Source of the DNA: Gigantopelta aegis
Taxonomy: Eukaryota > Mollusca > Gastropoda > Neomphalida > Peltospiridae
Direction of reading: 5' to 3'
NCBI RefSeq assembly: GCF_016097555.1
Contig: NC_054702.1
Coordinates: 112,606,468-112,670,467, forward strand
Length of the DNA: 64,000 nt
The position numbers and the translations under genes were made by a program. Of the stretch, positions 11,601-19,700 are shown in pieces (position 1 is the stretch's first letter; each line of letters opens with the position of its first letter). The notes under the pieces are model-generated. The model had not been told where the DNA came from. It ran no database searches and worked only from the letters and a program-made list of their open reading frames with translations.

Positions 11601-11819
11601 ATGGTGTGCTGCGGACACCCGGAGAGCCGGTGCATCATACCGTACAAGTCCTCTGGGCAGTGTCCGCGGAGTGAGCCGACCACCAAGTGCGGCCCGCGGT
11701 GTACGGACGACTTCGACTGCGGTAGAGGACTGATCTGCTGTAACTTCAAGCAGTGTGTCGGTAAAGTCTGCTCCTGGCCCAGGGTACTCGACCGCAAGGA
11801 GATGGCCGACTTCATTTAG
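2675..11819 (+). CDS. Gene A: secreted WAP-domain protein (5' exons uncertain)
   Basis: Two exons are well supported. Exon 3 is 10539-10623 (phase 0 in, 1 out, after a TTGTTTCAG acceptor) and encodes the five-cysteine module beginning LYCHPDEVCRIY. The last exon is 11503-11819, from CTAG to the TAG stop, and encodes two WAP domains. The second WAP domain has the normal eight cysteines. The first has six: the second and seventh are missing together, a pair that is disulfide-linked in the family. A possible exon 1 at 2675-2698 encodes MWSTAIVL and ends in phase 0 before GTGAGT, like exon 1 of the paralogues. No convincing exon 2 was found, so the signal peptide is incomplete in this model. The gene lacks the Lustrin-like exon of B and C. 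If exon 1 is right, a DIRS-like element sits in its large intron. The product is probably a secreted inhibitor, antimicrobial or matrix protein. Exons 3 and 4 are solid; exon 1 is a guess. Confidence 0.62.
4070..6364 (+). CDS. DIRS-like element, gag-like frame
   Basis: A 764-residue frame is the first of the element. It is rich in serine, proline and valine in its first two thirds, has a short poly-proline run near residue 350, and ends in a basic tail rich in lysine and arginine. This is the position of the gag-like protein in DIRS elements, but there is no motif I can name. It overlaps the next frame by four bases. Confidence 0.65.
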   Translation: MREMVVHFFYDVKTHTCCVRTVGLVLKTVSVRSAPRGLLTSGFGSVRRLRVSGTSKILSSASAVVGKSDLVGRSHKSVDTSKSVRKGGKHKGVSSSVRVTSTVTDTSGAPPRAPIVTVVREPSSLVTAPSSVCVASSRASPSSLRLPLQTEGGQGGVVAAPVLTTSSVTEHMHSVVHRSTASSAEQVAPTLPSIADSRFGTSAFSRPEESSASLLRTEPVVPMPGSVSDGIPTDVYRWVEDSSRLGPPFAYVYPKGPVTSVATDISSQFAPSLVPTSSTLLDRGRGSRRYPSVGGTLWPQTPTVPHLAQERPLGFQETLFRSFVEFLNASPQLGSLLSQTGPTGAAPIPPPPPPGFPPKPAETASRQQFDDAVRDCRSVPIVSVSGDAAPGASRLGGGVHIDLRDPVDSDLASEEASVGPDSVADPALSHFGSEVEEECDYPAVLAFVRDQVRQVCGDAIPQVEAQPTFKGVSFGNRSLNLVTPREESGLPLAQEAHSSLCDIDVLITGSDRILGVGVDEYPTALPTGKILTGARIFRADSYETLGADFLEHPAVVPASVRAACSPSPHVSLPIADLESFERLAKSMFQVNNHLGTFLFGLDKAVESLPAMAKGCLEAASKASKHIAQLSGRLFANSLLLRRDHYLAGLSASNVAKTFFRTRSVRENLLFGPDFNIVLDKDLSRPVPNTRPSTSGKRRSTFSGFKPPPVKKAAFLQSAQIPRVPDTRRQPGNNPSSAKRGRKRRTAFRSQSTKGVAPTGGKRLG
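6361..8451 (+). CDS. DIRS-like element, reverse transcriptase and RNase H
   Basis: The reverse transcriptase is clear from the SIDLKDAYLHVP motif, the PFGLATSP motif and the catalytic TYLDDWLI box. RNase H follows, with LFTDASLHGYGAHL, the acidic NCLEMEAV, LRCDNTSVVAYLNR and HIPSSVNVLADALSR. Downstream of RNase H is the region with VDMFATRLNNQLPVFVSPVP and LDWTGLDFYAFPP-like text that typically follows it in DIRS-type proteins. The frame overlaps the recombinase frame at its 3' end, as is usual in the family. Confidence 0.85.
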   Translation: MRVRERSAVAFGGTVSKHTRGGQGSAISFEIGASCLVSTPGFCRSFDHGYKIPFSSSPPLTSTPRMPPLPSADRRVLVESMIAEFLDKGAIQRVSLDTPGFYSHLFFARKKNGEWRPILNLKPLNVYVDVPSMKMETVHSVRNLLQIGEWAVSIDLKDAYLHVPVHKAFWKFLRFLFDGKAYEFRVLPFGLATSPHAFTRVVKAVVGHVHLLGVRMHTYLDDWLIPASSQQECQTNVGLVLDTILQLGFIPNWVKSELTPAQIFTYLGVVFDLVVASVRPTDARIHNFQTSARRLMGEQSTTVRSLHVVLGHLESLASLIVRFRRFKRPLQWHLSPRWDGHNWDTIVPLGPWFTHPIQECLSDKCMSLSVPLHPPAPDLILFTDASLHGYGAHLLDQHISGVWNLSERKLHINCLEMEAVHRACLHFRCVLRHRRILLRCDNTSVVAYLNRWGGTKSETLGRKALAILEFCDQLGTTLWAKHIPSSVNVLADALSRHTPVQTEWMLNKGVVAAVLRVWGSPQVDMFATRLNNQLPVFVSPVPDTLALEYDALSMDWTGLDFYAFPPPVLLGKVLTKVVQEPCHVTLIAPLWVAQPWFPQLLSLLVAVPFRLPVLSDLLSQRLSQTVWHPKPEVFRFHAWRLSGLPCDAEVFRQELRISSLQQSANLPSRFISVTGVCGFVGRTHGISIPYRLLSTI
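8290..9398 (+). CDS. DIRS-like element, tyrosine recombinase
   Basis: The recombinase occupies roughly the last 370 residues of a frame that is open well upstream, where it merely overlaps the reverse transcriptase. Expected active-site features are visible: an arginine in AACRRISEI, the H-x-x-R box in KPHEIRAISAS, and a tyrosine in TFDRFYFRDM near the C terminus. In the family this enzyme integrates circular DNA without the target duplication made by a DDE integrase. Confidence 0.8.
9727..10008. repeat. Inverted-repeat block beside the DIRS-like element
   Basis: About 60 bases at 9730-9792 are complementary to 9946-10008, forming a perfect or near-perfect palindrome arm. Between the arms lies an inverted copy (about 9850-9960) of the left end of the DIRS-like element (about 3783-3900). 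It looks like a terminal or internal complementary region, or a small non-autonomous relative, next to the main copy. Confidence 0.7.
10820..11200 (+). repeat. tRNA-derived SINE, full length
   Basis: Begins CCGGCCTCGGTGGCGTCGTG with A-box-like TGGCGTCGTGGTTAGG and B-box-like GGGTTCGGATCTC. The body carries AAAAGATCCCTTGCTGC and GCGGGTTTCCTCT, and it ends TGGCGTCGTTAAATAAAACA. It lies between exon 3 and the last exon of gene A. A second copy of the same family is at 29709-30080. Confidence 0.85.
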
Positions 11820-12943
11820 ACACTCACAGCGCCACCTGGTTGTCGGCGCATGTCAGATATTAAACGTACTACACACTTTGTATCACTACGTCTGTTATCG
11901 GTATTAAATATGAACAAGCAATTAAACAGTATTGGTGACATCAGTATTCTGTTATTTTGTCTCTCATACATTCTTTTCAGGTATATATTCAGATATTTTG
12001 TCAAATAAGGTGCATTTGTAAGCGACGTGTTTGAAACTGACAATGATGACTGCAAATAAGTCTGGAAAACTTTATAATTCTATGTATTAAATTTGACTGT
12101 GGGACATGCAGTCGTGATCTAGTCGTAGGTGAGACAGCGATCTCCTAGTGAGTTACAGTCAGTTGTCAACAATATCCCGACCAAACCGCATTGATACGTT
12201 TTTAACACTATACGTTGACACACGAATTTTAAAACGTATCAATGCGTTTTGACCCGGATAGGATACGGATCATGACAGACCAAATGCAGGCTCTAAACCG
12301 TACCAATATGTTTTGGTCTCAATTTACATGTACGGTATTATATCGACATGATATAACCAAAAGATGCTATCTCCATTTTTGTTTTATCAAAGTTGGGTTA
12401 CATTGATTAATATGACTTCTATGTACTATTTCATATTAAATTATCTAAACATACATGAAAATATTCTGAACACATTTTACTTTGAATAAAAGTACTATCT
12501 GTGCGACCTAGAAACTGCTTTATTTATACGCCACCGTCAGAAACACCTGGAGTAAGACCGAAGTAGCACCTTTGAAAAGTGAAGTTATTACTTTACAGGA
12601 ATATGCTGTCTAGATATTTCTCAGACAGGTTTTATCTTCACTTTATTTACGAGAATGGCCTCCAATACTCTACACAAAACACAGTCAAATCTACAGTGGA
12701 AGCGGCCACATCTATTAAGCAGCCACTTGTTTTAGGCCAATGGTGGACACCAGGTACTGACCTTGATATCGGGGGGGGGGTTGACCTTTTCGATTACGAA
12801 TGCAACTCGATTACTGATGGTAACTGGCCATGTGAATGTATCTCATGAATACCAGTCATTAATGTCATATTATCCATCAATTCATTAATAGTTTGTCGTT
12901 ATTTGCAATGAAAAGTTGTTTTTGCGTTTTCATTGTGTTTCAG

Positions 12944-13125
12944 TATATTACAACGTAACCTATATTAAACAACCGCCTTTTGTATTCTCAAAATTCATCT
13001 AATATAGTACAACGTAACCTGTATTAAACAAACACTTCTCAAAGGAGACAACCTTTTTATTCTCCAAATGCATCTAATATAGTACAACATAACCTGTATT
13101 AAACAACCACCTGTCCTGAAAGGAC
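12944..13125. repeat. Three-copy direct repeat after gene A
   Basis: The core TACAACGTAACCTGTATTAA occurs three times at about 60-75-base spacing, each followed by an ACAACC and CTTTTTATTCTC-like stretch. Confidence 0.7.
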
Positions 13126-13512
13126 ACCCTTTGATGCTACCGTATCGGCTGTTTAACTCCAGTTTGACTGTAAATCCAATTTTAGATTGTCTCATGTTAG
13201 TACTTTCAAGAAATTAGTCTTGAGCGCATACACTATGCATTCACTTTTTTAATGTTGATTCTGTTATAAAATATCCTTTATATTAGGTATTAGGCAAAAT
13301 ATATTTTGCCGAGTTACTGTAAGAAATCTTCGTTATATAAATTGTATAATGTGAGAAAAGAAATTTAATTTTGGAGACTATCTTTTCGCGGCAGCTAAAT
13401 TAATAAATAAATTGTTAATGCATTCTGCTTCTACATACATTTATATTTAATACAGAAGGTATTTATTTATCGACTGAAACTGGATGATGGCAAAATACAC
13501 ACGACAGAATAT

Positions 13513-13513
<1 letters not shown>

Positions 13514-13592
<79 letters not shown>
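13514..13592. repeat. CT microsatellite
   Basis: About 40 uninterrupted CT units between genes A and B. Confidence 0.95.
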
Positions 13593-13596
<4 letters not shown>

Positions 13597-13815
13597 ATGA
13601 AATCTTTAATGAAAAAGGCATTCCTAATTCCTAGTTATACCAATCAACAGTGGAGACACCATTACGATAACGTTTGTATTGTCACAGACTGTTTTGAAAA
13701 AAGATATGGTCGAGATGCGATCAGTTTGCCGTAGATGGGGATTGACAAAGAGTGACAGGAGAGTTAGAGGTTAATTAAGGAATTTACTTTACGTTTAAAA
13801 TATGAACCGAATTAA

Positions 13816-13950
13816 TGAATCCTGTTTTTCTTTAGCGCATGTATAAATGTATGCAGTTACACACGTAAAACTAACACACACTTTATGAAGCCTGTTTTTC
13901 TTTAGTGCATGTATACATGTATGCAGTTACACACGTAAAACTAACACACA
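13816..13950. repeat. Two-copy 66-base direct repeat
   Basis: Two nearly identical copies containing CCTGTTTTTCTTTAG and ATGCAGTTACACACGTAAAA, just upstream of the promoter region of gene B. Confidence 0.85.
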
Positions 13951-14246
13951 CTGTTCATTCGGCCCGATTTCTTTTACGAACAAGGTTTAGATCACTACGT
14001 AACAGCTTTGTAATTAAAAAGTAAACTTCTGTACAAAACAGCCAGCTGACCGATTTCCTATCCGCACTTGGTACGCTGGATTTCCTACCAGGACTTTGTA
14101 CGCTCCGCCTACATCTGGTGTTGCTCCGAGATCCGCATTGTAATGAAGAGGCGCAGTCAATCAGTGTAGCTTTGACCGGTGTCAAATCACCACGACTTAC
14201 AAACTTCGGGTGATCATCGAACGAGTTATTCAACTGTTGTCTGTCG

Positions 14247-14439
14247 ATGGAAAACATGCACGTCAAAATTCTTATGCTGTTGGTAAGTATGTAATAGTGA
14301 TGATAGTGCTTGCTTTTAGAGAATGCTAGTTCAATTAAAATCAGCTTTAACGACAGCCAATAGATATTATTTTATATTATTTTATTTTGTTTTTAAAGTA
14401 CGGATATTTGGTGTATAAAATATAGCTGTTGTGACACTT

Positions 14440-14495
<56 letters not shown>

Positions 14496-16745
14496 GACAG
14501 AGAGAGGGCGAGAGAGCGGCTACTTCCACACAAATAGGAGCGGCTACTTCCACACAAATAGGACAGTGCATACGTTTTGGATATTTTAAACAATCTTGTA
14601 ATACAGTTAAAACATATTATAAACCCATACGAACCTTTATGAAAAACCAACCCATGAACAGGAACTTCTTTACAATGACACTGTTTATAAATGATTTATA
14701 GGTTTGTCCTTCAAATGTGGCATGCACCATGCACTCTGCCTTTCAAGTGTAGAAATGCTGTTTTGTTTGCGTTAATATTACTAATATATAGATGACAACG
14801 ATAGAAACGTAAAATCAAACATAAATAAACGAGCAATGTGCATACAGCTGACTTGAATGTCAAATAGAATTGGTTTTATCCGTACCCAAAGCTCCGCATG
14901 GATATAAAACGGAATGAATTCAGTGTTACATTTTGACACGGAAACAGAACTATATGCTAATCGTTTTGAATTAAACTAGGTGATACACATCAAACTAAGT
15001 TATGCGTTACGAAAACGTGTCCTGTTCACCAGAGAAACACAGCCAGAGGTAACAGTTAACGACGCACATTCCAAAAGTGTCGGTAGTAGAATCAACATAA
15101 ACACCTGTGGCATGCCCAGGCAGTAAATGGAAAGTAATAATTCTGGGAACTGGGAAACTCTTTTTACGTGCCCCTATCCACAGAGGTTCAGGCACGCCCA
15201 CCACGGATTTAGCCTCTGACTTCGCCAGTGACTAACTCCGGAGCAGGAGGGGGGGGGGGGGGGGGGGGGGTAAGTTTGAGGTGGGCGGAATTTGGAATAA
15301 AGCCATTTAGTAAGGTCGACGCGAGCGCGGACCAAATAGCAGACACTTCGTAAACTTGAAGTACACCGAGTGGGAGCCGTGCTCTGATTGGCTGAATTTC
15401 GATTCCTCGGTGAAGCCTGTATTTTACCTAAGTCTACAAAGAGTAACTGCATCCAAAACATGTCCGGACTCTAAAATTTAACCAAAAATAGTTAAGACTG
15501 CTCAGCCAAAAGGTTTTTAAGGTGATTTTGAGCAATTGAACGGGCGCCAAAATAAAATGCGTTAGACTACTTATAAAAAAATAAACATAAGAATTTCGAA
15601 CTGCTTCCAAAACGTTTAAAGTCTAACTAGCCCAAAAAAAGAGGTTGTTACCTGTCCTAGGAAAGGTTGTTAGCGGGGATGTCGTCACGGAGAGGCGATG
15701 AATAGGGACGAGTCCAGATGGGTGAGGGCGTACCGGTTTGCGGACTTGGCGATGCTCTCGGTGATTGGACGGTAGTCATCCCCGGCAACGGTCTTGATGA
15801 CGCGGTGGATGGTCGGGTTGTCCATTTCATCGAAAAGCATCCCTTGGTTGAAAAGTCCCTTCCGGCGGACGGTAAGGCAGATCCCTCGCCCATCGTTTAT
15901 CGTGATCCTACGCACCGAGAACTCTCCCTCAGTTCGTGGCAGAGGTTGGTAGGACTCCGGAGTCGGTCCACAAAGGAGCTGACGGACATCCCCAATGTTG
16001 GTCTTGACCAGCCTGGAGTAGCGTGTTGGGAGCTTGCCGGCCTGCAGTGACCAAGGTTCTTCAGGGGGCTGGTCGTTCACTGGAGATGATGTTGGTGGGG
16101 GCGGTTGTATCGGCGGACTTGGCTTGGCTGTCTGGTCGCCTGGTGACACCATCGCCTTTCGTTTTCCAACGAGTACCAGTCGGGCCTGGGTCTCTACAGC
16201 GCCACTCTTCCTGGGTGGGGGTGGCATCGCTGGAATCCCGGGGGTCGAAGTAGTCGGAGTTGTTGGTGGCGACTCCATCTGGGCCTGGTTAGGGACCGTG
16301 TCCGCCACTGGCGAGTCGACGACTGTATCCTGCAAAGCTGGATCAGCTGGCCTCGCTGGTATTGACTTGGGCTTGGGGGGTTCAACGGGAAAAGTCGCCG
16401 CCGGTAGTTGAGCTACCGGTTTTGACCTCCCCCGGTCCGCCCCTGGTGCGTCCGTCTTCCTTCTCCTTCTCCTCCTAGTTGGTTTCTTAACCGGGTCGCC
16501 GTACACCAAAGTCACGGTTGCCCGTGACCCGGTGTACGCGACGCGGTACTCCAATAGCACTCCATATGTTGTTATGAGTCCCCCCGGGGGGGGGGGGGGG
16601 GGGGTAACTCCAGAGAGCATGAACATACGTCCTGCTTCATCGTAACAAGAATTAGGAATGCAAGAATCGCAAGAATAATTCTTGTTACGGCTAAGGCTAA
16701 AAAGGACTTTACGTGCACATTCTCTGTCCAGGAAAAGGTGTGTGT

Positions 16746-16778
<33 letters not shown>

Positions 16779-19700
16779 GGGGGGGGGGGGGTTAAAGAAG
16801 GGACGCCTACACTGGCAAATGCAAGGGAGCACCAGCAGTCCAAGTATTGGTAGCAGGATTTCTTGATAGACACATCGGCCCATATTATACTGGCAAGTTG
16901 GAGTGTTATATATATGGTGTTTTATCTCTTCGTCAAGAAAGAAAGAATGAACTGGCTGCAGCCAAATATGCTATTACCACCGAAATGTTAAAACCTTTGT
17001 TTTGTTTAACGGCACTACTGGAGCACACTCATTTATTAATCATCGGCTATTGGATGTCAACCAATTGGTCATTTTGACATATAGTCTTAGAGAGGAAACC
17101 CGCGACATTTTTTCCATTAGTAGCAAGGGATCTTTTATATGCGCTATTCCACAGACAAGATTATACATACCACGACCTTTGATATACCAGTCGTGGTGCT
17201 CTGGCTAGAATGAGAAATAGCCCAAATGGGCCCACCGACGGGGATCGATCCTAGACCGACCGCGCATCAAGCAATCGCTTTAGCACTGGCCCTCCGACGG
17301 AAAAGGCACCAGGGAAGTTGTATATGATTAGTCTGTAGAGTGCTCGCCTGAGGTGTTTGCGTCGTAGGATAGAACCACTCATTGGACCCATTTCTCTGAC
17401 TGGATTTTCCCGTTCCAACCAGTGCCCCACGACTGGTATACCAAAGACCGTGGTGTGTGCTTTCCTGTTTGCGGGTAAATGCATATAAAAGATCCCATGG
17501 AAAAATGTAACGGGTTTCCTCTAAAACGTTTGAAATCTAACAGCCGATGATAATAAATCAATGTGCTCTGGTAGTGTCGTCAGATTTTAACTTTCTCATA
17601 GGCAGATACCCAGTTTACAAAACATCGTAAGTTTACGTCAGTGACTAGCAGTTATACCGGCTACACGTTTTTGGCATCTACTGAAGATGGAGCATCTTAG
17701 GGACAAAAGAAAATGAAATATGCGTACTTCAAACTATATTAGTTGTATTGTTAGTAGTAATGATAATTGAGGTTTAGTCGTAGATTTACCTTTACGTGCA
17801 AAACTAGGATCACGATGTGTCATGAAACTAGGCCTAGAATTTCTTAATTCAGATGACCATTATCTCATGGTTTACCAAAGCAAGTGTAAAACAAAATAAC
17901 GGGACAGGGTTACCTTAAACATTATATATCTAGTCGCGTGTACCCTCAAAGTGTTGAAAAACACGTCTCTACCTGATGTAATACAAAAACTAAACTAGCA
18001 CACGGACGTAACATGGCCAACACATACAAACACAACTAGTCAATGTTTGTTTGTTTTTATATTTATTTATTGTAATTTATTTGATTTTGTAATTACTATA
18101 ATTATTTTTATGTTGCGTACCCGCGTAACTCTCATCATGTAATAATGAAGACAAACATTATGTTTTTCAGACTGTGTTTGTGGTGATACAGATAAACAAC
18201 TTATCTCACGCAGATCCATGCTCGGTGAGTTTCTACTGTAGTATTCGTGTATTCTATATGGTTCCTTACATATACAGAAATGTGTTTTCTCTCCGTTAGT
18301 AATACCTGACATTTCGGATGTAGGTGACCTATTGTTTGTGAATTTTGTTTTTTTTCAACTACACTCCAGCACATTTGGAATTCTTCAAACAGCTGCTGGC
18401 AGATTTATGCTGGTGGCGCTGTGATTGGTCGAATGAAAGACCACCCTGGCAAGGGATGGCGTACGTTGGCTTTGGTGAGACCTACGTTTCTTTGTGAAAA
18501 TCGCAACTTACTAATAAGAAAATACTGGGCTTTTTATTCGAATAATATAATTTTGTTAAAATCAAATACAGTGCTTTCTAAATATCATTTCCCATAACAT
18601 ATGTAGCTTTTATTATCATACAAAAACAAATGGTAAAGGCAAAGTGTGAAAGTTGACTAACAAAGCTAAAACAATTTGTAATATAGACCCTGTGTTAAAT
18701 ATTAAAGATTGAATATATATGTTCCAATTTTCTGGTTTTTGATACAGTCAAAGCAGTGAATGTGAAAGTTAGGCTAAGACTGTATGTTTATAACTATTAC
18801 GATTTGAACCGCGATGAAGTCAAGTGGGGGTGAGGGAGATTGGCTACATGTTTTATCTTTAGGACAAAAAGACGTGTCTTCGTCATACAGGTGGTTACTA
18901 CGTAGACATGATCGTAGGCCTGGTTAACTTATCTCAGAACTAAAAAAACAACAACAAAAAAAACACACACAAAACTGGGCACCAAGATAGGGGAAGATTT
19001 AAAAATGTGTGTATATCTTTGTTTCTCAAGAAGTACAACTTTTTTCTTTTATGTTTTTGCAGACTGTCGATTGCCAGCCGGGTAAAACGTGTCGTCTGCA
19101 GGCAGTGACATGCGTACGAGCTCCTTGTCCCCCGGTAGCGATATGCGGTGAGAAAGCTTCTTTGTCTTACAAAACACTGTGCATGATCCGTTTCATAATG
19201 ATGACCAAGACACTAAAGCCAATTAAATTAATACAACTGGATACTAACACACACGCACACACACGCACACGCACACACACGCAAACACACCCGGGTACCG
19301 TTCCATAAAGCGATCTTTAAGGTAAGATCATCTTATGTGCATAAGGTAGATATGTACTTAAGGTCATCTTATTCCTCGCAGCATTAAGACAATGTAGCGG
19401 GTTTCCTCTGTTGACTACATGTCAGATTTATCAAATGTTTGGCATCCAATAACCGATGGTTAATTAATCAATGTGCTCCAGTGGTGTCGTTAAACAAAAA
19501 ACCCTAAGGTCATCTTACTGCTAAGATCGCTCGTGGAATGGGACTAGCTATGGTAAAGCGCTCTCTGTTTCTCATTCCAGCCAGTGCACCACGACTGGTA
19601 TATCAAAGTCCATGGTATGTGGCATTATGTCTGTGGGATGGTGCATATAAAAGATCCCTTGCTACTAATGGAAAATGTAGCGGGTTTCCTCTCTAAGACT

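Larger units (their letters stand above)
11820..14246. other. Intergenic, genes A to B
   Basis: Holds ATTAAA at 11854 and 11897, the two direct repeats, the CT run and a small palindrome near 12184-12252 (GCATTGATACGT and its complement). No gene seen. Confidence 0.5.

Noticed and set aside
12579-12848. An 89-codon frame after gene A
   Set aside because: No signal peptide, no family likeness, no supporting splice sites; a G run lies within it.
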